Positions 54,783 through 63,379 of a DNA stretch of 64,000 nt are shown one piece after another. The DNA lies in contig CALUHR010000008.1 in NCBI GenBank assembly GCA_944320495.1, forward strand, positions 1-64,000, read 5' to 3'. The position numbers and the translations under genes were made by a program. Under the pieces are notes generated by a model that saw only the letters and a list, made by a program, of their open reading frames with translations, had not been told where the DNA came from and searched no databases. The stretch's first letter is position 1. Each line of letters starts with the position of its first letter. Source of the DNA: Candidatus Methanomethylophilaceae archaeon (lineage in GTDB: Archaea; Thermoplasmatota; Thermoplasmata; Methanomassiliicoccales; Methanomethylophilaceae).

Positions 54783-54813
54783 CAGTCACTCACCTGCGCT
54801 CCAGTCACTTACC
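54783..54813. promoter_or_regulatory. Paired direct-repeat operator between HxlR regulator and NTF2/flavoprotein operon
   Basis: CAGTCACTCACC (54783-54794) and CAGTCACTTACC (54802-54813) differ at one position and are 19 bp apart. They sit upstream of the minus-strand TATA box (CTTATATCC, 54757-54765) and before a plus-strand TATA element (TTCATAAAT, 54836-54844). The layout matches the operator at 22833-22862. Confidence 0.55.
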
Positions 54814-54899
54814 CGGGGTGAAGCTTGGGCCATGCTTCATAAATTGAAGTGTGAGGGTTTTTTGAATCACGGTCGCATTATGTCGGACGGCGAGTGCCA

Positions 54900-55244
54900 A
54901 TGGTCCAGTGCAGCATTCTCGAGGCCGACATAGATACGACGGGGTTCAGCTACACCCTGTCCCTGATCAATGGGAAGTACAAGATGTTCATCCTGTACGC
55001 CCTGATGGAGTTCGGCACCGTCCGCTTCAACGAGATGAAGGGGTACATCAGGGGAATCTCCTTCAAGACGCTCAGCTCGAACCTCAAGGAGCTGGAGCAG
55101 GACGGCCTGGTGCACAGGGAGGAGTACCCGCAGGTGCCCCCGAAGGTCGAGTATTCCCTCACCGAGACCGGCAAGTCGCTCATCCCGATCCTCGACTCCA
55201 TGTGTGAGTGGGGGGACGTCCATCGCGGAGACCGTCCGAGATGA
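54900..55244 (+). CDS. HxlR family transcriptional regulator
   Basis: 114 residues, a complete HxlR winged helix: [40 protein letters not shown] and [18 protein letters not shown] Cys near the N-terminus (VQCSI) is the only one before the domain. It diverges from the NTF2/flavoprotein operon across paired repeats and is the likely controller. GTG 54894 is an alternative start. Confidence 0.88.
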   Translation: MVQCSILEADIDTTGFSYTLSLINGKYKMFILYALMEFGTVRFNEMKGYIRGISFKTLSSNLKELEQDGLVHREEYPQVPPKVEYSLTETGKSLIPILDSMCEWGDVHRGDRPR

Positions 55245-55330
55245 TGACCGTCTGTAATGAGCATCATATTATCTAACACATTGTTCCTTATCCGCCCCAT
55301 GGCCGAACTAGCGGCCCCGAGGGGAATCCA

Positions 55331-55840
55331 TTGTCGAAGGAACTTATCGCATTCTACTCAAGGGCCGACGAGAACTACTTCGCCGGTTCCTACAGATACG
55401 TGGACGTCGGGAACACCGAGATTGTCGCCGGAATGCTCCAGGAGCTCACCGGGGCCGACATTTTCAAGATTGAGCAGGCGAAGCCCTACTCCAAGGACTA
55501 CAACACCTGCATCGAGGAGGCCAAGGAGCACCAGAGGAGGGACGCGCACCCCGAGCTGAAGTCCTGCCCGAAGAGCATCGACGGGTACGACACGATCTAC
55601 CTAGGCTACCCGAACTACTGGGGGACGATGCCCATGGCCGTCTTCACCTTCCTCGAGAGGTACGACTTCACAGGCAAGACCATCCGACCCTTCTGCACTA
55701 ACGAGGGCAGCGGTCTCGGCAGTAGCGTCTCCGACATCAGTAGCCTCTGCCCCGGGGCCAACATCGAGAAAGGCCTGGCCATCACAGGCGGACAGGCCAG
55801 GGGTTCCCGCCCCTCCCTCGAGCGCTGGCTCAAAGGATGA
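55331..55840 (+). CDS. Flavodoxin
   Basis: 169 residues of the flavodoxin_4 group: ELIAFYSRADENYF at the start, GNTEIVAGMLQELTGADIF, and IYLGYPNYWGTMPMAVFTFL with the Tyr/Trp that stack on FMN. It begins at a TTG behind GAGGGGA. It closes the HxlR/flavoprotein cluster and is followed by a strong hairpin. Confidence 0.87.
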   Translation: MSKELIAFYSRADENYFAGSYRYVDVGNTEIVAGMLQELTGADIFKIEQAKPYSKDYNTCIEEAKEHQRRDAHPELKSCPKSIDGYDTIYLGYPNYWGTMPMAVFTFLERYDFTGKTIRPFCTNEGSGLGSSVSDISSLCPGANIEKGLAITGGQARGSRPSLERWLKG

Positions 55841-55848
55841 CCCCCGAC

Positions 55849-55879
55849 GGTGGGGGCCGCTCCCATCCCGGCCCCCACC
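55849..55879 (+). terminator. Strong hairpin after flavodoxin
   Basis: Perfect 11-bp stem (GGTGGGGGCCG / CGGCCCCCACC) with a nine-base loop, eight bases after the stop. Confidence 0.65.
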
Positions 55880-55936
55880 GACCCCGCGGACAAGTCCCAG
55901 ACACGCTGCGTTCAGACGCGTAGTATAATAACAACA

Positions 55937-55981
55937 CTTTTATAGAAGAACTAAATTGTCGTAATCAAACATACAGGTGAT
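55937..55981 (+). promoter_or_regulatory. Thermosome promoter and ribosome binding site
   Basis: TATA box CTTTTATAG at 55937-55945 in an AT-rich stretch and a GGTGAT site at 55976-55981, seven bases before the ATG. The leader is about 20 bases. Confidence 0.65.
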
Positions 55982-55987
55982 AATACC

Positions 55988-57604
55988 ATGTACGGTTCTG
56001 GAAACCAGCCCGTCATCGTGCTCAAAGAGGGCACGGAGAGGAGCAAAGACAAAGAGGCTCAGTTCAACAACATCAGCGCCGCCAAGGCCGTTGCCGACGC
56101 TGTCAGGTCCACCCTGGGACCCAAGGGAATGGACAAGATGCTGGTCAACACCATCGGCGATGTCGTCATCACCAACGACGGTGTGACCATCCTGAAGGAG
56201 ATCGACGTCCAGCACCCCGCCGCCAAGATGGTCGTCGAGGTCGCCAAGACCCAGGACGCCGAGTGCGGAGACGGGACCACCACCAGCGTCGTCCTCGCCG
56301 GGGAGCTCCTCAAGCAGTCCGAGACCCTCATCGACGCCAACGTCCACCCCACCGTCATCACCAATGGTTTCAAGATGGCCGCCGACAAGGCCGTCGAGAT
56401 CCTCAACGAGATCGCCATCGACGCGAAATCCGACGAGGTCCTGAAGAACGTCGCCTCCACCGCCCTGGTCGGCAAGTCCGTCGGCGATGAGGAGGAGGCC
56501 CTGGCCGAGATCGTCGTCAAGGCCTGCAAGTCCGTCGAGGAGGACGGAAAGGTCGACACCAAGAACATCCGCATCCAGAAGAAGGTCGGCGGAGTCATCG
56601 GCGACACCTACCTCGTGCAGGGAGTCGTCATCGACAAGGAGAAGGTCCACTCCAGGATGCCCTCCCACGTCGAGGACGCCAAGATCGCCCTGTTCTCCTG
56701 CCCCCTTGAGGTCAAGAAGACCGAGTTCGACGCCCAGATCCAGATCACCGACCCCACCATGATGTCCTCCTTCCTCGACGAGGAGGAGAAGTCCATGAAG
56801 GCCATGGTCGAGAAGATCAAGGAGGTCGGAGCGAACGTCGTCTTCTGCCAGAAGGGAGTCGACGAGCTCGTCCAGCACTACCTCTCCAAGGCCGGCATCC
56901 TCGCCTACAGGAGGCTCAAGGAGTCCGACCTCGAGGCCATCGCCAAGGCCACCGGCGCCAACATCGTCGGCAACGTCATGGAGATGACCAAGGAGGACCT
57001 CGGAACCGCCGGAGCGGTCGACGAGAAGCAGGTCGGAGAGGACGGCATGGCCTTCATCACCGGCTGCAAGAACCCCAAGGCGATCACCATCTTCGTCCGC
57101 GGCGGAACCGAGCACGTCCTGGAGGAGGTCGAGAGGGCCCTCAACGACTCCATCCGCGTCGTCGGTGTCGCCATCGAGGACGGAAAGGTCGTCGCCGGTG
57201 CCGGAGCCCCCGAGATCGAGCTCGAGCTCAGGCTGGACGACTACGCCGCATCCGTCGGAGGACGCGAGCAGCTCGCCATCGAGAAGTTCGCCAAGGCCAT
57301 GGAGATCATCCCCTGGACCCTCGCCGAGAACGCAGGTATCGACCCTATCGACAGCATCATCAAGCTGAAGAACGCCCACGAGAAGAAGGAGAACGGCGCC
57401 GTCTACGCCGGTCTCGACCTCGACAGCGGCGACGCCGTCGACATGAAGGCCAGGAACGTCCTCGAGCCCCTCAGGGTCAAGGTCCAGGCCATCAACTCCG
57501 CCCAGGAGGTCGCCAACATGATCCTCAGGATCGACGACGTCATCGCGTCCCGCAGGGCCCCTCCGGCGCCTCCGCAGGGAGCCGGCGGAATGCCCGGAAT
57601 GTGA
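55988..57604 (+). CDS. thsA: Thermosome subunit (group II chaperonin)
   Basis: 538 residues. Equatorial ATP-binding motifs [22 protein letters not shown], the catalytic GDGTTT and the C-terminal [12 protein letters not shown] are complete. The tail ends in a Gly/Met run (GAGGMPGM), as in most thermosomes. Codon use is strongly biased to C-ending codons, as expected of a highly expressed gene. It forms the double-ring folding chamber. Only one subunit gene is present here. Confidence 0.97.
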   Translation: MYGSGNQPVIVLKEGTERSKDKEAQFNNISAAKAVADAVRSTLGPKGMDKMLVNTIGDVVITNDGVTILKEIDVQHPAAKMVVEVAKTQDAECGDGTTTSVVLAGELLKQSETLIDANVHPTVITNGFKMAADKAVEILNEIAIDAKSDEVLKNVASTALVGKSVGDEEEALAEIVVKACKSVEEDGKVDTKNIRIQKKVGGVIGDTYLVQGVVIDKEKVHSRMPSHVEDAKIALFSCPLEVKKTEFDAQIQITDPTMMSSFLDEEEKSMKAMVEKIKEVGANVVFCQKGVDELVQHYLSKAGILAYRRLKESDLEAIAKATGANIVGNVMEMTKEDLGTAGAVDEKQVGEDGMAFITGCKNPKAITIFVRGGTEHVLEEVERALNDSIRVVGVAIEDGKVVAGAGAPEIELELRLDDYAASVGGREQLAIEKFAKAMEIIPWTLAENAGIDPIDSIIKLKNAHEKKENGAVYAGLDLDSGDAVDMKARNVLEPLRVKVQAINSAQEVANMILRIDDVIASRRAPPAPPQGAGGMPGM

Positions 57605-57626
57605 TTCCGTAAAAACGCCCACATCC

Positions 57627-57654
57627 GGGGGCGGGGGTCTTGCCCCCTCGCCCC
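57627..57654 (+). terminator. Hairpin after the thermosome
   Basis: GC stem GGGGCGGGGG / CCCCCTCGCCCC, with small mismatches around a TCTTG loop, followed by a T-rich stretch (CTTCCTTCATTTTAT) that also contains the next promoter. Confidence 0.6.
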
Positions 57655-57696
57655 AAACCTTCCTTCATTTTATACAGAGAATGAGATGCGTTCCCC

Positions 57697-58014
57697 ATGA
57701 GAGGCGCCATCAATGCCGATCCGGACCAGGCCGTCAGGGGCTACCGCTCCCTCAGGCTCCTTTCCGTCGTCCTGGTCGTGTGCGCTATCTTGGGACACGT
57801 CCTGGGCCACGGATGGCTCACACTCGTCTGCGCCATATTCGCGGCCGTTCTGCTCGCCTTCGAGGCCCACATCTCCCTGAAGGTCTACAAGAACCCCCCG
57901 CACCTCGATGATGACAGCCCCACGGCGACCATCCGCTACGCGTCCCCGGAACACAGCAGGCTCGTCAACGATCTCATCTACTTCGAGACCGTCGAGGAGA
58001 GGGACCGCGAATGA
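57697..58014 (+). CDS. Small membrane protein of unknown function
   Basis: 105 residues with two hydrophobic segments (LLSVVLVVCAILGHVLG and LVCAIFAAVLLAF, residues about 20-60) and a polar tail. A TATA box (ATTTTATAC, 57667-57675) about 25 bases upstream points to a leaderless mRNA. I do not recognise the family. Confidence 0.7.
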   Translation: MRGAINADPDQAVRGYRSLRLLSVVLVVCAILGHVLGHGWLTLVCAIFAAVLLAFEAHISLKVYKNPPHLDDDSPTATIRYASPEHSRLVNDLIYFETVEERDRE

Positions 58015-58129
58015 GGAGGCCCTGCCCTTCCGTACGCAACGGTTTTCACAACGGTCCACGATTATTGAGACGATAGGATTCCCGCGGCACGGGCATTGTC
58101 GAGGGGATCCGGACCGAGGGGGTTAGGAC

Positions 58130-59233
58130 ATGGCCGACATGGAGTACAGGAGACTGCCTCACGGCGGGGAGGAGATCAGCGTAATCGGATTCGGGACGGG
58201 GTTCAACGAGTTCCCAGGCCACGAGGCGATGGTGCGGACCATACGCTTCGCGCTCGACTCCGGCATCAACCTGCTCGATCTCACGCCATGGGATGCCAGG
58301 GTGCTGGGGGCCTTCGGCGAGGCCCTGAGGGGGAGGCGCGAGGACGCATACCTCCAGATCCACTTCGGGTCCGACTACCCCTCCGGAACCTACGAGAGGA
58401 TCCACGGGCTTGACAGGGTCAGGAAGGCCGTGGAGCGGCAGATGGCCCAGGTTGGCACCGACTACATCGACTTCGGATTCATACACTGCCTCGACGATCC
58501 GCAGGTCTTTGAGGACGAGTTCTCCAACGGCACCATCGACTATCTCCTGAAGCTCAGGGATGAGGGTATCGTGCGCCATGTGGCGCTGTCCACCCACACC
58601 CCCTCCATCGCCAACAGGGTCCTCGACGAGGGATTCCTGGACCTCCTGATGTTCAGCATCAACCCCGCCTATGACTACCAGCATGGGCAGTACGCCTTCG
58701 GCGGGACCGACGAGAGGGCGGAGCTCTACACCCGCTGCATGACCGATGGCGTTGGGATATCGGTCATGAAGCCGTTCAGCAAGGGGCAGCTGCTGGATCC
58801 ATCCCTGTCGCCTTTCGGGAAGGGTCTCACCGTCAACCAGTGCCTGCAGTACGCCCTAGACAAGCCCGGCGTGGTGTCGGTTCTGCCCGGCATCAAGGGG
58901 ATGGACGACCTCCGCGGTGTGCTGTCGTTCCTGGACTCCACACCGGAGGAGAGGGACTACTCCGTGGTGAGGACGTTCTCCCCGCCGGACGTGTCCGGGA
59001 GATGCGTCTACTGCAACCACTGCCAGCCCTGTCCTCGGGGCATCAACGTCGGACTGGTCAACAAGTACTACGACCTCGTCCTCGCAGGCGACGCACTGGC
59101 CGCCGACCACTACATGAACCTCTCGCTCAAGGCGGGTGACTGCGTCGGATGCGGCCACTGCAACGATGTCTGTCCGTTCCATGTGGACCAGGTCAGGAGG
59201 ATGGCGGAGATCCGGGACCGCTTCGGGCAGTGA
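58130..59233 (+). CDS. Aldo/keto reductase with C-terminal two-cluster ferredoxin domain
   Basis: 367 residues. The aldo/keto reductase barrel occupies residues 1-280 (VIGFGTGFNEFPG, GTDYIDFGFIHCLDDP, VMKPFSKGQLL, VSVLPGIKGMDDL). The end holds two 4Fe-4S motifs, CVYCNHCQPCP and CVGCGHCNDVCP. Such fusions are common in anaerobes and may couple NAD(P)H to ferredoxin. In this copy the residue six positions before the first cluster is Ser, where the related gene at 63210 has a TAG codon. Confidence 0.9.
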   Translation: MADMEYRRLPHGGEEISVIGFGTGFNEFPGHEAMVRTIRFALDSGINLLDLTPWDARVLGAFGEALRGRREDAYLQIHFGSDYPSGTYERIHGLDRVRKAVERQMAQVGTDYIDFGFIHCLDDPQVFEDEFSNGTIDYLLKLRDEGIVRHVALSTHTPSIANRVLDEGFLDLLMFSINPAYDYQHGQYAFGGTDERAELYTRCMTDGVGISVMKPFSKGQLLDPSLSPFGKGLTVNQCLQYALDKPGVVSVLPGIKGMDDLRGVLSFLDSTPEERDYSVVRTFSPPDVSGRCVYCNHCQPCPRGINVGLVNKYYDLVLAGDALAADHYMNLSLKAGDCVGCGHCNDVCPFHVDQVRRMAEIRDRFGQ

Positions 59234-59309
59234 CCCCTGGGACCCGAACACGGGCCCTCGACAATCCTTTATAACGGCGGAGCCGATGCGTCTGCGGGAT
59301 GGATGCACA

Positions 59310-60104
59310 ATGCGCGCAGCGCTATACGCCAGGGTCTCGACGGACGACCAGGCGGTCGAGGGTTTCTCGCTCGACGCCCAGGTCAAGCGCCTCGAGGCCT
59401 ATTGCAGGGTCCGCGGCTGGGAGGTCGGCGGGATCTACAGGGACGAGGGGTTCTCCGGCAGGAACACCAAGCGTCCGGAGTACGAGAGGATGATGCGCGA
59501 GTCCGACTCGTGGGACGTCCTCCTCGTTCTGAAGATGGACCGTATCCACAGGAACAGCGTCAACTTCGCCCGCATGATGGACGACCTGCGCGACATGGGC
59601 AAGGAGTTCAACTCGGTCCAGGAGAAGTTCGACACCACCACCGCCATGGGACGGTTCGTCATGGACATCATGCAGAGGATCGCCCAGCTGGAGAGCGAGC
59701 AGATCGGCGAGAGGACGTTCATGGGCATGGAGTTCAAGGCCCGCAACGGCACCGGAAACCTCGGCTCCGGCCACCCGTACGGATACGTGTACACCGAGCA
59801 CGGCCTGGAGGTCGTGAAGGATGAGGCGCATACGGTGCGCGCGATCTACAACATGTACGTAAGGGGCTCCACCATGGAGGACATCGCCGGATTCCTCAAC
59901 AGCGCCGAGATCCCCGCCAAGAAGGGCGGCAAGTGGAACAGGCAGTCCGTCTGCAACATCCTCCACAACCCGCTCTACGTGGGATACTCGGAGTGGAACG
60001 GCATCCTGCGCAAGGGCGAGCAGCAGCCCATCGTCGAGATGGCGGTCTTCGAGAAGGTCAACGGGCCGTTGGAGATCCAGCGATGCGTGCGGCCATATAC
60101 GTGA
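59310..60104 (+). CDS. Serine recombinase (resolvase/invertase family), first of a tandem pair
   Basis: 264 residues. Catalytic Ser10 is in YARVSTDDQ, with DEGFSGRNTKRPE and KMDRIHRN carrying the active-site arginines, and the ARLESEQIGERT-like AQLESEQIGERT at the start of the long helix. A 'recombinase' domain follows (SVCNILHNPLYVGY), but the zinc-ribbon and coiled coil of large serine integrases are missing. A TATA box (CCTTTATAAC, 59266-59275) is about 35 bases upstream. Overlaps the second recombinase by 22 bases. Confidence 0.9.
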   Translation: MRAALYARVSTDDQAVEGFSLDAQVKRLEAYCRVRGWEVGGIYRDEGFSGRNTKRPEYERMMRESDSWDVLLVLKMDRIHRNSVNFARMMDDLRDMGKEFNSVQEKFDTTTAMGRFVMDIMQRIAQLESEQIGERTFMGMEFKARNGTGNLGSGHPYGYVYTEHGLEVVKDEAHTVRAIYNMYVRGSTMEDIAGFLNSAEIPAKKGGKWNRQSVCNILHNPLYVGYSEWNGILRKGEQQPIVEMAVFEKVNGPLEIQRCVRPYT

Positions 60105-60958
60105 GGGTCTCCACCGAGGAGCAGGCCGCCGAGGGGTACTCCATCGAGGCCCAGAAGGAGCTACTCCAGGACTACTGCATCGTCGAGGGGTGGGAGGTCG
60201 CCGGCGTCTACGAGGACGACGGATTCTCCGGAAGGAACGACAAGCGTCCCGCCTACCGCAAGATGATGTCGGAGATGGACCTTTGGGATGTGGTCGTCGT
60301 CATCAAGATGGACCGTATCCACAGGAACAGCCGCAACTTCATGTCCATGATGGACACGCTCACCAAGCATGGGAAGATGTTCGTGTCCTCGTCCGAAGCA
60401 TTGGATACGACCAACGCCCTCGGGAGGTTCGTGGTCGACATGATACAGAGGCTCGCCCAGCTGGAGAGCGAGCAGATCGGCGAGAGGACGTACATGGGCA
60501 TGCGCGAGAAGGCCGAGACCCTCGAGGCCGTCCAATCCGGTAAGAGGACCATGGGCTTCACGCCGCCGTTCGGCTACCGTCTTGAGGACGGGGCACTCGT
60601 CGAGGACGAGGGGGAGCTCCCGATCGTCAGGCGCATGTTCGCCGAATATGCCGAGGGCAGGCCCATGGATGCGATATGCTTCGGCCTCAACCGCGACGGG
60701 ATACTCACCCGCAGGGGCAATCCCTGGAACAAGCGCAACCTCGCCAACATCCTCCACAACCCCGTCTACGCCGGGTACATGAGATGGGAGGACATCCTCA
60801 TCCGCCACGATGCGGAGACGGTCCTCTCGCCGGAGCAGTTCAACGGCGTGCAGGAGCGCATCGCCTCCAGGATCAGGGACCCCTCCAAGAGGGGCGTGAA
60901 TCTCCTTCCAACAGAGTCAGATTATGCGACGGGGATGCGAACCGGACGAGCCGGTTAG
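60083..60958 (+). CDS. Serine recombinase, second of a tandem pair
   Basis: 291 residues, clearly homologous to the preceding gene over its whole length: YVRVSTEEQ with Ser10, DDGFSGRNDKRPA, KMDRIHRN, AQLESEQIGERT and ANILHNPVYAGY. It also lacks the zinc-ribbon. The first stop is TAG (60956-60958), the only clear use of TAG as a terminal codon among the recognised genes here; TAA follows 13 codons later. That could mean a foreign origin or a short pyrrolysine-containing extension. Confidence 0.9.
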   Translation: MRAAIYVRVSTEEQAAEGYSIEAQKELLQDYCIVEGWEVAGVYEDDGFSGRNDKRPAYRKMMSEMDLWDVVVVIKMDRIHRNSRNFMSMMDTLTKHGKMFVSSSEALDTTNALGRFVVDMIQRLAQLESEQIGERTYMGMREKAETLEAVQSGKRTMGFTPPFGYRLEDGALVEDEGELPIVRRMFAEYAEGRPMDAICFGLNRDGILTRRGNPWNKRNLANILHNPVYAGYMRWEDILIRHDAETVLSPEQFNGVQERIASRIRDPSKRGVNLLPTESDYATGMRTGRAG

Positions 60959-60992
60959 TTAACGGAGAACGTTCGGTGCAAATATCCCATAT

Positions 60993-61140
60993 TATAAATA
61001 ATGTATCCGAAAAAGTCCATTTGTTGACGTCTCAATCTCCATTGTCTGGCACATGCCTCTGGATGTCTATGCCTGTACGCATGCGCCACATATGGTATTA
61101 AATAGTGATTACGTCGAATCATTCCCCGGGTCCTAGACCC
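60993..61140 (+). promoter_or_regulatory. Promoter and structured leader of the acetate-type transporter
   Basis: An AT-rich TATA-like run (ATATTATAAATAATG) lies near 60990-61004. Downstream, GGCACATGC (61048-61056) and GCATGCGCC (61079-61087) can pair with one mismatch. A second TATA element GGTATTAAATAG (61094-61105) is about 25 bases before GGGTC-CTA-GACCC (61128-61140), a small hairpin at the likely mRNA 5' end. The ribosome site GGAGG follows. Confidence 0.45.
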
Positions 61141-61156
61141 AATAGGAGGAAAACAA

Positions 61157-61681
61157 ATGACTGACGAATGCAAAACCATCGACCCGACGGCCTTCGGCCT
61201 GTTCTTCGTGGCCGTTGTGTCCCTTCCACTCGCCCTGGCCGGATTCTTCGGCTACATGGGCAACGAGTGGAACGCGACCATCATGGCTGGCGTCGGATCT
61301 CTGCTGATGGTAAACGGATTCTTCATTCTTCTCGCAGCGCTGTACGCCTACAAAGCCGGCAGCAACTTCGGATTCGTCGTATTCGGCCTCGTCTCCATGG
61401 GAGTGTTCTATGCCGGATACGGAGGGGGAGACCTCTGGATCAACGTCACCTTCGGAATCATATTCCTGATCTGTCTGATCTGGTCCTACCGCGCAAAGAC
61501 GCTGAAGACCCTGACGTTCATCCTGCTGACCACCGCCCTTGTGTTCATCGCCAACGGCTGTGTTATCGAGACCGGTGCCGAGTGGTCCTGGCTGTTCCTC
61601 GGAATCGCCGCCATCCTCAACTTCATCCTCACTCTGTACCTGGCTTTCGCGCTCGCCGACGAGCACATCCGCTGTGTCTGA
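61157..61681 (+). CDS. GPR1/FUN34/YaaH-type acetate transporter
   Basis: 174 residues with six hydrophobic segments, the size of SatP/YaaH proteins. The N-terminal IDPTAFGLFFVAVVSLPLAL is a variant of the family's NPAPLGL motif, and GYGGGDLWINVTFGIIFLIC and LIWSYRAKTLKTLTFILL fit helices 3-5. A strong GGAGG site is present. It would carry acetate or succinate across the membrane. The variant motif leaves the substrate uncertain. Confidence 0.75.
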   Translation: MTDECKTIDPTAFGLFFVAVVSLPLALAGFFGYMGNEWNATIMAGVGSLLMVNGFFILLAALYAYKAGSNFGFVVFGLVSMGVFYAGYGGGDLWINVTFGIIFLICLIWSYRAKTLKTLTFILLTTALVFIANGCVIETGAEWSWLFLGIAAILNFILTLYLAFALADEHIRCV

Positions 61682-61703
61682 TCGGAGGACCTCAAACCCC
61701 TTA

Positions 61704-61718
61704 CCGGCCTCTGGCCGG
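61704..61718 (+). terminator. Perfect hairpin after the transporter
   Basis: CCGGCC-TCT-GGCCGG, a 6-bp perfect stem followed by CATCTTTATTT. The same T/A run (CTTTATTTAAG, 61724-61734) is the probable promoter of the next operon. Confidence 0.55.
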
Positions 61719-61755
61719 GACATCTTTATTTAAGCGTTCTCAATCACCGACCCTC

Positions 61756-61851
61756 ATGAAGAAGGAAATGAAGATCAAGATCGGTGCCTACTTCATGGTC
61801 ATCATCATGGTCGTCGTCGTTGTAACGGCAGCCGCCTCCGCCCTGATCTGA
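61756..61851 (+). CDS. 31-residue membrane peptide upstream of SDR gene
   Basis: MKKEMKIKIG at the start is basic; the remaining ~20 residues (AYFMVIIMVVVVVTAAASAL) form one membrane helix. The ATG is about 25 bases after a TATA element, the right distance for a leaderless mRNA. Its TGA shares one base with the ATG of the dehydrogenase gene (TGATG), so translation is coupled. It is too short for most gene finders. Role unknown. Confidence 0.6.
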   Translation: MKKEMKIKIGAYFMVIIMVVVVVTAAASALI

Positions 61852-62603
61852 TGATCGCCGTCGTCACCGGGGCATCGTCGGGCATCGGGGCCGAGTTCTG
61901 CAGGGCCCTGGACGGGGAGGGGCTGGATTCCATCTGGATCATCGCCAGGAGAGCCGACAGGCTGGAGGCCCTGGCATCCGAGCTCTCCACCCCCTGCGTC
62001 GTAATCCACGCGGATCTCACCGACAGGAAGCAGCTGTCCGAGCTCGTCGGACGCATAGGATCCTCCGGCGAGAGGGTCGACTACCTGGTGAACTGCGCCG
62101 GAGTCGGCAGGTTCGGAGAGACCTGGGAGCTCTCATCGGAGGAGACGCTGTCCATGATCGACCTGAACGTCTCCGCCCTCACGGAGATGTGCCGCGGATG
62201 CATCCCCCGCATGGAATCCGGATCCCGCATCATCAACGTCTGCTCCGCATCCGCGTATCTTCCGCTGGAGCGCCTCAACGTGTATTCCGCCACCAAGGCG
62301 TACGTGCGCGCGTTCTGCAACGCCCTCGGAAGGGAGCTAAAGACCAGAGGCATCACGGTATTGGAGGTCTCCCCTGGATGGGTGGAGACAGATTTCATCC
62401 CGCTCTCCAGGTCCACAGGCGACGTTCCCGAGACTGTCTTCAAGCACACCGTTAAGGCTCGCGACGTCGCCGTGAGGGCCATCGCCGACGCCAAGCACGG
62501 GAGGAAGCGCTCGATATGCGGCGCGTACAACAGGCTCCAGGTCTTCGTGTGCACCCACATGCCTCGCATGGCATCATACGTCTGGGGAAGGTCCCTGCTG
62601 TGA
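61851..62603 (+). CDS. Short-chain dehydrogenase/reductase
   Basis: 250 residues. Cofactor motif VVTGASSGIG (4-13), structural NCAG near 81, and the catalytic YSATK with Tyr145 and Lys149; the Ser is in NVCSASAYLP. An Arg-rich ARRADRL after the second strand favours NADP(H). It overlaps the upstream peptide gene by one base and the acetyltransferase by four. Substrate unknown. Confidence 0.9.
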   Translation: MIAVVTGASSGIGAEFCRALDGEGLDSIWIIARRADRLEALASELSTPCVVIHADLTDRKQLSELVGRIGSSGERVDYLVNCAGVGRFGETWELSSEETLSMIDLNVSALTEMCRGCIPRMESGSRIINVCSASAYLPLERLNVYSATKAYVRAFCNALGRELKTRGITVLEVSPGWVETDFIPLSRSTGDVPETVFKHTVKARDVAVRAIADAKHGRKRSICGAYNRLQVFVCTHMPRMASYVWGRSLL

Positions 62604-63379
62604 CGACGGTCCTCCGCGAGTTCAGGGAGGGGGACTGCAAACCCATATCCGCGATAATGTGCGACGTCTGGTCCATGGTGAGCTACGGCGCCGATGTCGC
62701 CATGCCCGGGTCGAGGATGTACTGCTGCCAATGCGTCCTCGGGTCGTCGTTCATCCGTGTGGCCGAGGTCGACGGGAGGATCGTCGGATGCGTCGGGGCC
62801 AGATACGGGAACGAGAGGGTCGATGCACCCTGGGCCGAGAGGATGCTGCGGCAAGAGAGGGATTCCTTGGCGAACTCCGAGGACGGGATGCGGATGATCG
62901 CCGAGTTCGAGTCCTACGATTCCATAGACAGGGACCTCGGCATCAGTACCGAGATCGACACCGATGCGGAGCTCACCATACTCATCCTTTCCGAGGGTTG
63001 CAGGGGACTCGGACTGGGCAGGATGATGTTCAACGCCGCCTGCGATTACCTTCGCTCCAAGGGCGCCGGGAGCATGATGCTGTACACCGACACCGACTGC
63101 AACACAGGGTTCTACGATGCCCTCGGCGCAGAGCGCGTGGCAACCTCAGGAATGATGTGCCTGGGGGAGCCGCTCGGAATGTTCCTTTACAGATATCCGC
63201 TGCGAGGAGTCATCGGAATCCGAACAGAGCCTTCGCATTGTCGACATGCTCCTCCGCATCGAGATGGAACGGACACCTCGAGGTGCACCTGCCACAGTGC
63301 AGACAGTCGGAAGCGTGCTTCGACAGAGCCCTGTAGTGCTCCCAGGCCATCTCGTCGCCAACGGCGAACAAGTCGCTGA
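62600..63379 (+). CDS. GNAT family N-acetyltransferase
   Basis: The first ~200 residues are a GNAT domain: SFIRVAEVDGRIVGCVGARY, LTILILSEGCRGLGLGRMMF with the acetyl-CoA loop RGLGLG, and TDTDCNTGFYDALGAERVA. Start is a GTG overlapping the SDR stop (GTGA). The last ~55 residues overlap the minus-strand reductase by 170 bases and look like run-on; the domain ends near MFLYRYPL. Confidence 0.83.
   Translation: MTTVLREFREGDCKPISAIMCDVWSMVSYGADVAMPGSRMYCCQCVLGSSFIRVAEVDGRIVGCVGARYGNERVDAPWAERMLRQERDSLANSEDGMRMIAEFESYDSIDRDLGISTEIDTDAELTILILSEGCRGLGLGRMMFNAACDYLRSKGAGSMMLYTDTDCNTGFYDALGAERVATSGMMCLGEPLGMFLYRYPLRGVIGIRTEPSHCRHAPPHRDGTDTSRCTCHSADSRKRASTEPCSAPRPSRRQRRTSR

Noticed and set aside
55940..57622. 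560-residue open frame antisense to the thermosome, very rich in Leu, Asp and Gly.
   Set aside because: It mirrors the biased codons of the thermosome gene and has no domain or ribosome site.
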